A stretch of 64,000 nucleotides of DNA, from NCBI GenBank assembly GCA_003611745.1, contig RAYF01000020.1:1-64000 (forward strand), written 5' to 3'. The translations under genes and the position numbers were made by a program. A model generated the notes under the pieces. That model was not told the DNA's origin. It saw only the letters and a list, made by a program, of their open reading frames with translations, and ran no database searches. Positions 27,658-36,409 of the stretch are shown here, piece by piece (the stretch's first letter is position 1; each line of letters starts with the position of its first letter). The stretch is from a bacterium D16-36. Its GTDB lineage: Bacteria; Bacillota; Clostridia; Lachnospirales; Lachnospiraceae.

Positions 27658-28350
27658 ATGGTTAGAAAAATCATTAGAATTGATGAAGAAAAATGTAACG
27701 GTTGCGGTGCCTGTGCTGCCGCCTGTCACGAAGGTGCAATTGAAATGATAAGCGGCAAAGCAAGGCTGACCCGTGAAGATTATTGTGACGGCCTTGGAGA
27801 TTGTCTCCCTGCCTGTCCCATGGATGCAATTACTTTTGAGGAAAGAGAAGCGCCTGCTTATGACGAAGCTGCTGTCCGCGCGGCAAAGGAAAAGAAAGCG
27901 CCGCTCCCTTGTGGCTGCCCCGGAACACAGTCCAAAGCTATCCACAGAGAGAACTGTGACCAAGCTGGTTTTGCCGGGCCTACTCACAGCCAGCTTTCGC
28001 AGTGGCCTGTGCAGATAAAACTTGTTCCTGTGAATGCTCCTTATTATGACGGTGCAAATCTTTTAGTAGCGGCGGATTGTACCGCTTACGCTTACGGAAA
28101 TTTCCACAATGAGTTTATCCGCAGCCATATTACGCTCATTGGATGTCCGAAACTTGATGAGGGCGATTATACCGAAAAGCTGGCTGCAATACTTTCGAAC
28201 AATCCTATTAAAAGCGTTACCGTTGTCCGTATGGAAGTACCTTGCTGCGGCGGTATTGAGAATGCTGTAAAACAAGCTTTACAGACAAGTGGTAAATTTA
28301 TTCCCTGGAGGGTTGTTACCATCTCCACGGATGGAAAGATACTGGATTAA
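27658..28350 (+). CDS. Ferredoxin-like 4Fe-4S protein
   Basis: The 230-residue protein starts with a two-cluster ferredoxin domain. The first cluster is CNGCGACAAACHEGAI. The second is atypical, CDGLGDCLPACPMDAI, with a spacing unlike CxxCxxC. A middle segment has another cysteine set (PCGCPG), and the C-terminal domain has IGCPKLDEGDY and VPCCGGIENAV, which may hold further metal or redox sites. The family is common in anaerobic Firmicutes, and its precise electron partner is unknown. I chose the ATG at 27658, preceded by AAAAGGAGTGAG, rather than an upstream in-frame ATG at 27619 that has no ribosome binding site. It is divergent from the Crp/Fnr gene. A 9-bp inverted repeat (27544-27552 with 27574-27582) in its leader could be a regulatory site. 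Confidence 0.88.
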   Translation: MVRKIIRIDEEKCNGCGACAAACHEGAIEMISGKARLTREDYCDGLGDCLPACPMDAITFEEREAPAYDEAAVRAAKEKKAPLPCGCPGTQSKAIHRENCDQAGFAGPTHSQLSQWPVQIKLVPVNAPYYDGANLLVAADCTAYAYGNFHNEFIRSHITLIGCPKLDEGDYTEKLAAILSNNPIKSVTVVRMEVPCCGGIENAVKQALQTSGKFIPWRVVTISTDGKILD

Positions 28351-28360
28351 TAAGAGAAAA

Positions 28361-28391
28361 CAGAACAGATGCCCATCGGACATCTGTTCTG
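28361..28391. terminator. Hairpin between convergent genes, possible bidirectional terminator
   Basis: A perfect 11-bp stem (CAGAACAGATG at 28361-28371 with 28381-28391) lies between the convergent ferredoxin-like and GH43 genes. On the minus strand it is followed by TTTTCTCTTATT. On the plus strand the T tract is weak. Confidence 0.6.
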
Positions 28392-28494
28392 CAATTCTAA
28401 TGAATCTTCTGTATATTTGATTTTGTGTGAACTTGGATTGTTTTTGTAAATTCCCCTCGCTCACTCTGCCTGATGAAATATTTCAAGCTGTTAA

Positions 28495-31071
28495 TTACTC
28501 CAGTATCCATTTCTGGCATTCGCCGCCCCAGTAATTCCAAAGATTGATATTTCCGCCTGCACTGGTGCTCCAGTCGTATACATCAAGCCCGGATTTGCAT
28601 CCGCTTATCCTTGAGAGGATAGCGTAGGTTCCGTCTGCCTGCTGCTCAATCTTAAACTGCTGGTTGGCAGCATCCTTTTTGTATGCATACTGCAGGATGT
28701 TTGTACCGTCAGCCGTTTTCTTTCCGGCGACATCGATACATTTGGTAAAGCCGGACGCCCCGGTAAAGATATGGTAATAGCCGTCCCCGTCGGAGACAAT
28801 CTTAAACTGCTGGGCCTGGCAGCCATTGTATGACCACTGCTGGATATTAGCATTGTTGTCAGCGCTTCCGTTGGCAACATCAAGATACAGGCCGGAGAAT
28901 GCGTTCTTGATAAAGAAAGTGCCCTCAACGTTTCCTGTACTTGCAGATGATACCTTTGAACCCCAGATGGTCTGGTTGTTTGAGCCGATAAGGGAGAAAG
29001 TCATCACCTGTTTGTGGCTGGCGCTTTCGTCCTTCTGCTTGAAGAATATGCCCTTATAGGTTACGCCGCCAATTACCATTTTGCAGAAATACTTGCCTGA
29101 AGTATAGCTCCAGGTTCCGCTGTAATCGCCCGAAATCGTTCCGTTATTGTTTAATGTGACTCTGCCGGTTGGCAGCATTCCGACATTTTTTGTTGCTGCA
29201 TCTAAGCCGTGGTTGACAATCTCATATGTCCCTGCCATATCTGACATACTGTAGCCAGTGTTCTGGATGGAACTTCCGAGATATTCGTACACTGCTGTGA
29301 CAGGCCAGTTGTCCTCGTTGAGGAACTGCTGGTGTACCCTTACCTCATGGTATTCTGTCCCGCTGTTAAACCTTGTGTGGTATACAAGGTATCTCTGGCC
29401 GTCAGTGTCGACAAATGCAGAATTGTGGCCGCCGGATTTGTAACCGGTATCAAGGGAAGAGAATTTGTAATTGCCAAATACCTTGATGCCCCTATTTGCC
29501 TGATTGGTTGAGGAGGAGAATACAGCGCTGTTTCCAGCGGCATCCCTGTAATCACCGTTTGGCGTCTTGGAACGGTACATCCTGATATGGTACCCGCCAT
29601 CAACGCCAAGCCATCCATATGTCACATACAGATAGTAGTAACCGCTTGCAGAATCATATAAAATGTATGGCGCCTCGCCTGACTTCCTGTAACCGCCGGC
29701 AATCCTTGTACCAAAATATCCGTCTGTATTGCCCCCGTCAACTTTTGGGTAAATCGGCTGCCCGGTTCTCTTGTCCAGTTCAAGAATATAAATGCCGCCT
29801 GACCAGGAACCGTAAACCATCCACATTTTTCCGTTTGCGTCATAGAAAATAGTTGGGTCGATAGCATTTGGGAACAGGGCATTGTTAAAGTTCCCCTTGT
29901 TGAACCAGGCATTTCTGGTACCGTTTAACTTCCCTTCGCTAATCAGCCTTGGTATATTTGTGTTGGTGTAGCAGGTATTTACAGTCTTTGTCCCCAGGGC
30001 AGATGTTGTTGTTACATTAGCATCCCCCTGTGTAAAACCGGAATAAATTACAGTATCTACATAGGAGAATGGCCCTGCAGAAGATTTGGAAATCCCATAT
30101 CCGATGCAGGAACGTGTTGCTGTAGAGGAGGTGCAGTAGTACATCATATATGCACCCTTGCTGCCGTCTTTCCAGACATAATCCGGATTGTATACGATAT
30201 CTGGCGCCCATACGCCGTATCCGCCAGAGCAGTCACAGTCATTGTAACCTGCCCAGAGGAAAGAGGATGCGAGCGAGTCTTCCAGTGCCTCCCCGTATGC
30301 TGCCTTTGTGCTTCCGCTGTTTTTAACGGCTTCTATCAGATTCCATTTCTGGCAGTCGCCGCCCCAGTAATTCCACTCGTTAATATTGCCGCCGGCGTCC
30401 TTTGACCAGTCATACAGATCCAGCCCGGATTTGCAGCCGCTTGCATTGGTTAGGATGGCGTATGTTCCGTCAGGCTGTTTTACAACCCTGTACTTCTGCA
30501 TTTCGCCGCCCCAGTATTCCCACTGCATGATGTTGGTGCCATCCTTAGCTGATCCTTCTGATACGTCAAGGCAGCTTTTGTAGCCTGTCGCGCCGGTCAG
30601 GATATAATAATATCCGTTACCGGCAGATACTAATTTAAACTTTTGTGCGTCGGAGCCGTTGTAAGACCATTGCCTGATATTTGCGCCGTTATTCTGCGAA
30701 CCGTCCTCAACATCGAGATATAATCCGCTGAATTTGTTCTGTATGTAGTAAATACCTTCTACGTTTTCACTGGCATACAGTGATTTGTTGAAATAGCCCT
30801 GCTCCCCATGCGCAGACCAGTTCCTTAAATCAGAGCTGGACGCTTGTGCCATATGCGATCCAAAAATATAATATTTTCCACTGGATGAATCATAAAATAC
30901 AGATGGGTCGTGCACAGAAATCCTCGTCGTGCCCGCAGTTGTTGATGCGCTTGCCGCAGCATCCGCAGTTGTTGTCTGCTGCAACCCCGTTACTGCAAGT
31001 GCCATGGTCAATAGTAACGCCCCTGTCCTTTTTAAAGTACTTAAAAAGGATTGTTTTTTGCTTTGCCTCAT
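28495..31071 (-). CDS. Secreted GH43 endo-arabinanase with two ricin-type lectin modules
   Basis: An 858-residue exported protein. A signal peptide (about 1-38) ends near TADA. The GH43 five-bladed propeller begins with HDPSVFYD (catalytic base Asp near 55). It is interrupted after residue about 105 by a full ricin-type trefoil (to about 248, with QW and QKW repeats). It resumes with YGVWAPDIVYNP, IDPTIFYDANGKMWMVYGSW and SGEAPYILYD (likely acid Glu). A GH43 C-terminal beta domain (MAGTYEIVNHG onward, about 620-715) and a second ricin-type trefoil (about 720-858) follow. This matches extracellular endo-alpha-1,5-arabinanases that attack pectic arabinan, with the lectin modules probably binding sugar. 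No sortase or S-layer anchor is visible. A long structured leader precedes the gene. Confidence 0.9.
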   Translation of the reverse strand: MRQSKKQSFLSTLKRTGALLLTMALAVTGLQQTTTADAAASASTTAGTTRISVHDPSVFYDSSSGKYYIFGSHMAQASSSDLRNWSAHGEQGYFNKSLYASENVEGIYYIQNKFSGLYLDVEDGSQNNGANIRQWSYNGSDAQKFKLVSAGNGYYYILTGATGYKSCLDVSEGSAKDGTNIMQWEYWGGEMQKYRVVKQPDGTYAILTNASGCKSGLDLYDWSKDAGGNINEWNYWGGDCQKWNLIEAVKNSGSTKAAYGEALEDSLASSFLWAGYNDCDCSGGYGVWAPDIVYNPDYVWKDGSKGAYMMYYCTSSTATRSCIGYGISKSSAGPFSYVDTVIYSGFTQGDANVTTTSALGTKTVNTCYTNTNIPRLISEGKLNGTRNAWFNKGNFNNALFPNAIDPTIFYDANGKMWMVYGSWSGGIYILELDKRTGQPIYPKVDGGNTDGYFGTRIAGGYRKSGEAPYILYDSASGYYYLYVTYGWLGVDGGYHIRMYRSKTPNGDYRDAAGNSAVFSSSTNQANRGIKVFGNYKFSSLDTGYKSGGHNSAFVDTDGQRYLVYHTRFNSGTEYHEVRVHQQFLNEDNWPVTAVYEYLGSSIQNTGYSMSDMAGTYEIVNHGLDAATKNVGMLPTGRVTLNNNGTISGDYSGTWSYTSGKYFCKMVIGGVTYKGIFFKQKDESASHKQVMTFSLIGSNNQTIWGSKVSSASTGNVEGTFFIKNAFSGLYLDVANGSADNNANIQQWSYNGCQAQQFKIVSDGDGYYHIFTGASGFTKCIDVAGKKTADGTNILQYAYKKDAANQQFKIEQQADGTYAILSRISGCKSGLDVYDWSTSAGGNINLWNYWGGECQKWILE

Positions 31072-31290
31072 GAGTTTTTTCTTCTCCTTTCACTTTGTGG
31101 TGTTACTCTCCACAACTGTCTGGAACATTGTGTAAGGCGATTCGTTCCTGGCTCCGGAAAACAGCGGCTTTTTAAGTGCAGACATGAAGAGTGTGCCGCT
31201 TTCTGGAGGTGGCTGTGAATCGTAACGGTTCCGTTAAGCCATCCGTAGTGTCAGTTAGGGAAAATACCTTCTGTCCCCAACATCATTACA
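31072..31290 (-). promoter_or_regulatory. Structured 5' leader of the GH43 gene
   Basis: Reading on the minus strand, two consecutive stem-loops lie before the start codon. The first pairs GGATGGCT with AGCCACC and encloses TAACGGAACCGTTA. The second pairs CTCCAGAAAGCGGC with GCCGCTGTTTTCCGGAG around a loop of about 27 nt. GAAAGGAGAAG precedes the ATG. I do not recognise a known riboswitch class. A weak promoter candidate (TTGCGA, 17 nt, TACCAT) lies further upstream, around 31300-31335. The rest of the gap up to 31560 holds only AT-rich sequence with no gene. Confidence 0.4.
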
Positions 31291-31561
31291 ACTTGATGGT
31301 ACAATAATATTTGCTTTTTCGCAAGATGATTTTGCTAATTTTTTATAATATTTTAGAAAACTATTTTTGTTTTTTGTACATTTTTTTGGTTTGTGCCTTC
31401 TGCCCATGTTTTTTTGTATAAAAATCAATTATAGAAGCTGTTTTTCTTTTTATGGTTTGCACAATAGAGGCGGTTTCGCTTGCCTGTGAATGAAAAAAAG
31501 AAAAATAACCGGGTGCAGGCACAAACATCAATTGATTTCCGTCTTTTTATCATATGTGTTC

Positions 31562-31590
31562 TTTACATCTGTCTTCTTATTTATTATACT
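31562..31590 (+). promoter_or_regulatory. Promoter of miaB
   Basis: TTTACA (31562-31567) and TATACT (31585-31590) are separated by 17 nt, about 70 nt before the miaB start. Confidence 0.6.
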
Positions 31591-31658
31591 AAGGATTTGT
31601 AGAACATGGCTGCAGATATGTTAATGAATGAAAAGACAGAAAGACAGGGTTGTAGAAA

Positions 31659-33122
31659 ATGTATAATGAAATTGACTTAGACAGAATAGATTTGAATCAG
31701 GGGCCGCCGCAGGAAGAGCCTAAGCGGCAGTATTATTATATGGCGAAATGCCGGGAGTGGGCCAGGGATTTTGAAAGGGGGAACGGCCGCCGTCCGACAT
31801 TTTTTATCCAGACGTTTGGCTGTCAGATGAATGCGCGGGATTCCGAAAAGATTCAGGGCATTATGAAGACGATCGGGTATGAGGAGGGGGATTCTGCCAA
31901 AGCGGATTTTCTACTATATAATACCTGTACAGTCAGGGAAAATGCTAATTTGAAGGTGTATGGGAGGCTGGGGCAGCTTAAAAAGCAAAAGAAGGAGAAT
32001 CCGGATATGATTATCGCATTGTGCGGCTGCATGATGCAGGAGCCGGATGTTGTGGAAAAGATAAAAAAGAGCTACCGCAATGTGGATATTATTTTTGGTA
32101 CGCATAATATTTTTAAATTGGCGGAGCTTCTGGCCCTGAAACTCTTTAGCGGGGCAGGCAGTGGGAAGATGATTGTCGATATCTGGAAAGGGACGGATCA
32201 GATTGTCGAGGAACTTCCAAACGAGAGGAAATATTTCTTTAAGAGCGGCGTCAATATTATGTTTGGCTGCAACAATTTCTGCAGTTACTGCATTGTCCCA
32301 TATGTGAGGGGGCGGGAGCGCAGCCGTGAGCCGGAAGATATCATTGCAGAGATTGAGGGTATGGTTGCTGACGGCGTGGTGGAGGTGATGCTCTTAGGGC
32401 AGAATGTTAATTCGTATGGGAAGAACCTAAAGCATCCAGTCAGCTTTGCACAGCTTCTGCGGCAGGTGGAGCAGATCGAGGGGTTGGAGCGCATCCGGTT
32501 TATGACTTCGCACCCAAAGGATTTGTCAGATGATTTAATAGATGTAATGCGGGGTTCAAAAAAAATCTGCAAGCAGATGCATCTGCCGCTGCAGTCCGGC
32601 AGCAGCAGACTTTTGGAGGTTATGAACCGCCACTATACAAAGGAGGATTATCTGCTTCTTGTGGAGAAAATAAGAAGGGCAGTGCCGGATATTTCCCTGA
32701 CAACTGATATTATTGTGGGATTTCCGGGGGAGACGGAGGAAGATTTTAAAGAGACTATGGACGTAGTTAAAAAGGTGAAGTTTGACAGTGCGTTTACCTT
32801 TATTTATAGCAGGCGTACCGGCACGCCTGCGGCAGCGATGGAGAACCAGGTGCCGGAAGATGTTGTGAAAGAGCGCTTTGACAGGCTGTTAGCTCTGGTT
32901 CAGGAGGTTTCTGCTGAGAGGACAGGGCGTGCAGTCGGGACGGTACAGGATGTGCTTGTGGAGGAGAGGAATGGGCAGGACACTTCCCTAGTGACAGGGA
33001 GGACCAGCCAGAATTACGTGGTACATTTTGCAGGGAGGCCGTCACAGATAGGGAGTATTGTCCCAGTCCGTCTGGACGAGAGCAGGGGATTTTATTATAT
33101 GGGGACGCAGCTGGCAGACTGA
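31659..33122 (+). CDS. miaB: tRNA-2-methylthio-N6-dimethylallyladenosine synthase MiaB
   Basis: A 487-residue radical SAM methylthiotransferase that adds the 2-methylthio group to i6A37 of tRNAs. The N-terminal UPF0004 domain has FIQTFGCQMNARDSE with cysteines for the auxiliary cluster and NTCTVRENA. The radical SAM motif is CNNFCSYCIVPYVRGRERSR, and HLPLQSGSSRLLEVMNRHYT is the MiaB-type central signature. A TRAM domain ends the protein (VEERN to VPVRLDE). It carries an extra N-terminal stretch of about 45 residues compared with the shortest homologues. It is distinguished from RimO (41141-42475) by QMNARDSE and the RGRERSR loop. Confidence 0.95.
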   Translation: MYNEIDLDRIDLNQGPPQEEPKRQYYYMAKCREWARDFERGNGRRPTFFIQTFGCQMNARDSEKIQGIMKTIGYEEGDSAKADFLLYNTCTVRENANLKVYGRLGQLKKQKKENPDMIIALCGCMMQEPDVVEKIKKSYRNVDIIFGTHNIFKLAELLALKLFSGAGSGKMIVDIWKGTDQIVEELPNERKYFFKSGVNIMFGCNNFCSYCIVPYVRGRERSREPEDIIAEIEGMVADGVVEVMLLGQNVNSYGKNLKHPVSFAQLLRQVEQIEGLERIRFMTSHPKDLSDDLIDVMRGSKKICKQMHLPLQSGSSRLLEVMNRHYTKEDYLLLVEKIRRAVPDISLTTDIIVGFPGETEEDFKETMDVVKKVKFDSAFTFIYSRRTGTPAAAMENQVPEDVVKERFDRLLALVQEVSAERTGRAVGTVQDVLVEERNGQDTSLVTGRTSQNYVVHFAGRPSQIGSIVPVRLDESRGFYYMGTQLAD

Positions 33123-33155
33123 TGGGCTGTATACTAACTGATGGGCTGTATACTA
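33118..33155. repeat. Tandem 19-bp duplication at the miaB stop codon
   Basis: Two perfect adjacent copies of ACTGATGGGCTGTATACTA (33118-33136 and 33137-33155). The first overlaps the miaB TGA. It is probably a replication-slippage duplication. Confidence 0.85.
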
Positions 33156-33172
33156 TAAGATGGTGCATGGTG

Positions 33173-33230
33173 GTAAGGAACTGTTAAGGAATTATTTGTC
33201 ATGAGTAATTTATTTACAGTTCCTAAGTAT
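33173..33230. repeat. Imperfect palindrome upstream of dgt
   Basis: AAGGAACTGTTAAGGAATTATT pairs imperfectly with AATTTATTTACAGTTCCTAA around a short centre containing TCATGA. The ACAGTTCCTAA end also occurs at 40213-40223 before folD and at 6349-6359 before NRPS1. It is non-coding, and it occupies the region that an N-terminally longer dgt reading would need. Confidence 0.5.
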
Positions 33231-33260
33231 ATTTGCCGCAGCATAGAAACGGGGTGGAAT

Positions 33261-34295
33261 ATGGATAAGGAAAAAGTATGGTATAACCTGCGGGAGCGCC
33301 AGGAGGAGCGGGAGCACTCCTTTTTAAGCAAGTATGCTGCTTTTGCAGACCAGTCGCTGGGAAGGGACAGGGAGGAGCCGAAGTGTGATATCCGCACGGA
33401 CTTTCAGAGGGACAGGGACAGGATACTCCACTGCAAAGCATTCCGGCGGTTAAAGCAGAAGACGCAGGTTTTCTTGGCACCGGAGGGGGACCATTACAGG
33501 ACACGCCTGACCCATACGCTGGAGGTGGCACAGAATGCGAGAACGATTGCAAGGGCGCTTTATCTGAATGAGGATCTGACGGAGGCAATTGCCCTGGGGC
33601 ATGATTTAGGGCATACGCCGTTCGGCCATGCGGGGGAGCGTGCATTGAACCACATTACGGAAGACCACGGCGGGTTTAGCCACAACCAGCAGAGCGTCAG
33701 GGTCGTGGAGCGGCTGGAAAAAGACGGAAAAGGGTTAAATCTCACAAAGGAGGTCAGGGATGGCATTTTGAACCACCAGACAAAGTCAACCCCTATGACA
33801 TTGGAGGGGAAGGTGGTTCGCCTGTCAGATAAGATTGCCTACATCAACTCGGATATTGATGATGCCATCCGTGCAGGGATTATCAGGGAGGAGGACATTC
33901 CGGAAGATTTGACGCAGATATTGGGAAACAGTACGAACCTCAGGCTGAATACATTGGTGCATGATATTGTGAGGAACAGTGAAGGCAAAGCTGATATCTG
34001 CATGTCCGCACCTGTGGAGAGGGCGATGTTTTCCCTGCGCAGTTTTCTCTTTGACAGCGTGTATACAAATCCGCTGGCGAAGGGGGAAGAGCGAAAAGTC
34101 AGCAATATGATTAACCAGCTATATGAATACTATATACATAATATAGAAGAAATGCCGTCGGAATTTTTGGATCTGATTCATTCCGGGGAGACAGGCCAGA
34201 GGGTGGTCTGCGACTTCATTGCCTGCATGACTGACAGATATGCGGTGAATTTGTATAAAGAGATTATGATACCGAAGTCATGGGGATTAAAATAA
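33261..34295 (+). CDS. dgt: dGTP triphosphohydrolase-like HD-domain protein
   Basis: A 344-residue HD-superfamily protein that should hydrolyse dGTP or other dNTPs to the nucleoside and triphosphate. Visible signatures are the N-terminal FRRLKQKTQVF, RTRLTHTLEVAQNARTIARAL (metal-binding His), GHDLGHTPFGHAGERAL (HD) and SDKIAYINSDIDDAIRAGI (second Asp). The ATG at 33261 follows GGGGTGG. An upstream in-frame ATG at 33201 would start inside the palindrome described above and adds no conserved sequence. dgt before dnaG and rpoD is a common arrangement in Clostridia. Confidence 0.93.
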   Translation: MDKEKVWYNLRERQEEREHSFLSKYAAFADQSLGRDREEPKCDIRTDFQRDRDRILHCKAFRRLKQKTQVFLAPEGDHYRTRLTHTLEVAQNARTIARALYLNEDLTEAIALGHDLGHTPFGHAGERALNHITEDHGGFSHNQQSVRVVERLEKDGKGLNLTKEVRDGILNHQTKSTPMTLEGKVVRLSDKIAYINSDIDDAIRAGIIREEDIPEDLTQILGNSTNLRLNTLVHDIVRNSEGKADICMSAPVERAMFSLRSFLFDSVYTNPLAKGEERKVSNMINQLYEYYIHNIEEMPSEFLDLIHSGETGQRVVCDFIACMTDRYAVNLYKEIMIPKSWGLK

Positions 34296-34297
34296 AA

Positions 34298-34450
34298 AAA
34301 CGCACCGACTTTGCTGGTGCGCTAGCAAGAATTTTCTGCGAAAATTCTTGTTGGTGTATCGCTACGTAATGAGAATTTGCCTATAAGTAAAAAAGGGCAC
34401 AGACTGCGCTTGTTGGTGACTACCACATACGAAAAACTTTCCTAAGAAAT
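34298..34450. repeat. Hairpin-rich dispersed repeat between dgt and dnaG
   Basis: Hairpin CGCACC-loop-GGTGCG (34301-34321) is followed by GCTAGCAA, a second hairpin (CAAGAATTTT with AAAATTCTTG, 34326-34350), TTGTTGGTG and then GGGCACAGACTGCGCTTGTTGGTG (34395-34418) and AACTTTCCTAA (34435-34445). The same blocks recur in a different arrangement at 48621-48720 and partly, inverted, at 52341-52373. The first hairpin may also terminate dgt. Confidence 0.65.
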
Positions 34451-34561
34451 AAAAAAAGGAAAATTATTTTCTGCGTCGAATAACTAACATAGAGGGCTTG
34501 TGCCCATTGATTCCACACTGGGTGGAATATGACGGAACGGACAAGGAAAGGGGGAGGGGAC

Positions 34562-36340
34562 ATGCCAAGGTTTTTGGAGGAACAGATAGAAGAAGTCCGC
34601 AGAAGAAGCGATATTGTGGATATCATAGGCAGCTATGTGAAGCTGAAGCGTTCCGGGAGCAGTTATATGGGGCTTTGTCCTTTTCACAACGAGAAATCGC
34701 CCTCTTTTTCCGTAAGCCCGGCAAGGCAGATGTATAAGTGCTTTGGGTGCGGCGTGGCGGGAAATGTCATAACGTTTGTGATGGAGTACGAAAATTATTC
34801 GTTTCCGGAGGCGGTAAAATATCTTGCGGAGCGTGCCGGAGTCGAATTGACACAGAAAGAGTTGACCGAAGAGCAAAAAAGGCAGGAGGGGCTTAGGACA
34901 ACCCTTCTGGAGATTAATACAAAGGCGGCGCGCTATTATTATGCGAAGCTAAAGTCACCTCAGGGGAAAATCGGATACGATTACCTGAGGGAGAGGGGGC
35001 TTTCCGACGAGACAATCCGGCGTTTTGGGCTTGGCTATGCAGGGCAGGATGGGGCTGAACTGTACCGCTATCTGAAACAGCAGGGCTACGGGGACAGTAT
35101 TCTAAAAGAAACCGGATTGTTTAAGATGGAGGAACGCGGAGTATACGATAAATTTTGGAACCGCGTGATGTTTCCAATCATGGATATCAGCAATCATGTA
35201 ATTGGATTTGGCGGACGCGTTATGGGGGATGCAAAGCCGAAATATCTTAATTCGCCTGAGACAAAGCTGTTTGACAAGAGCAGGAATCTTTTCGGGCTGA
35301 ATTATGCCAGACAGGGAAAGAGGCAGAGCCTTATATTATGCGAGGGCTATATGGATGTAATTGCTATGCATCAGGCAGGTTTTACGAACGCAGTGGCGTC
35401 ACTGGGGACAGCATTTACGGAGCAGCAGGCGGGCCTTATGAAACGCTATGCAGAGGAAGTGCTTTTGACATACGACAGCGATGCCGCGGGGAGGAAGGCG
35501 GCGATGCGTGCCATTCCGATGCTCAGGAGCGCTGGCATCAATGGGAAAGTCGTACATTTGGAGCCGTACAAGGATCCGGATGAATTTATCAAGGCACTTG
35601 GCTCTGAGGAATTTGAAAAACGCCTTGCAGAGGCACAGAACAGCTTCTTTTTTGAGGTGGAGGAGATAAAGCACCTTTATGATATGGCCGACCCGGAACA
35701 GAAGACGAAATATTATCATGAAATTGCGCAGAAACTTCTTGTATTTACGGACAAGGTCCAGAGGGATAATTATCTGGAGGCAGTCGCTGCAAAGTATGAT
35801 ATCAGGAAGGAAGATTTACGGGAGTTAGTCATTCGGTACAGCAGCCGTCTCCCGGATGGCTATCAAAGGCCATCTGGGAAGGAGGGATTAAAGAGCAGCC
35901 GCCAAAGGGAGGAAAGGGGGATTGGTTATTCTTACCGCCTTCTTTTGTCGTGGCTGATAGAAGACCCCAGCCTTTTTGGGGCGGTAAGCGAACTGGTGAA
36001 AACGGATGACTTTGTAGAAGAGGATTACCACACGGCGGCAGTTCTGCTTTATCAGCAGTTGGAAGAAGGGGAACTGGTTCCGGCAAAGATTATTAATCAT
36101 TTTCAGGATGTGGAGGCCCAGAAAATGGCAGCGCAGATGTTCCAGACGGATTTTCAGGCAAAGATGAGCCCTGAGGAGAGGGAAAAGGCGCTAAATGAGC
36201 TGGTGTTCCGCATCAAGGAGCATAGTATCGAGCATCGGATCCGCAACCTGACAGATATGGGGGAGCTGCAAAGCCTTATTTTGGAGAAGAAACGGTGGCA
36301 GACGCCAGAGAAATTGCATATTTCTTTGAAAGATGGATAA
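34562..36340 (+). CDS. dnaG: DNA primase
   Basis: The 592-residue primase synthesises RNA primers at replication forks. The CHC2 zinc finger is visible as CPFHNEKSPSFSVSPARQMYKCFGC. The Toprim core has LCEGYMDVIAMHQAG, ASLGTAFTE and LTYDSDAAGRKAA. The C-terminal helical helicase-binding region follows (about 430-592). The ATG at 34562 is preceded by GGAAAGGGGGAGGGGAC. An in-frame ATG at 34529 would run through this ribosome binding site and is rejected. rpoD follows 69 nt later, as in the classical macromolecular-synthesis operon. Confidence 0.97.
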   Translation: MPRFLEEQIEEVRRRSDIVDIIGSYVKLKRSGSSYMGLCPFHNEKSPSFSVSPARQMYKCFGCGVAGNVITFVMEYENYSFPEAVKYLAERAGVELTQKELTEEQKRQEGLRTTLLEINTKAARYYYAKLKSPQGKIGYDYLRERGLSDETIRRFGLGYAGQDGAELYRYLKQQGYGDSILKETGLFKMEERGVYDKFWNRVMFPIMDISNHVIGFGGRVMGDAKPKYLNSPETKLFDKSRNLFGLNYARQGKRQSLILCEGYMDVIAMHQAGFTNAVASLGTAFTEQQAGLMKRYAEEVLLTYDSDAAGRKAAMRAIPMLRSAGINGKVVHLEPYKDPDEFIKALGSEEFEKRLAEAQNSFFFEVEEIKHLYDMADPEQKTKYYHEIAQKLLVFTDKVQRDNYLEAVAAKYDIRKEDLRELVIRYSSRLPDGYQRPSGKEGLKSSRQREERGIGYSYRLLLSWLIEDPSLFGAVSELVKTDDFVEEDYHTAAVLLYQQLEEGELVPAKIINHFQDVEAQKMAAQMFQTDFQAKMSPEEREKALNELVFRIKEHSIEHRIRNLTDMGELQSLILEKKRWQTPEKLHISLKDG

Positions 36341-36409
36341 ATTATAGCTTAAGTCAGTAACCAAGGGAGCATCTGACGTTTCAGTACATATAGGAAAGGA
36401 AGGAACACT

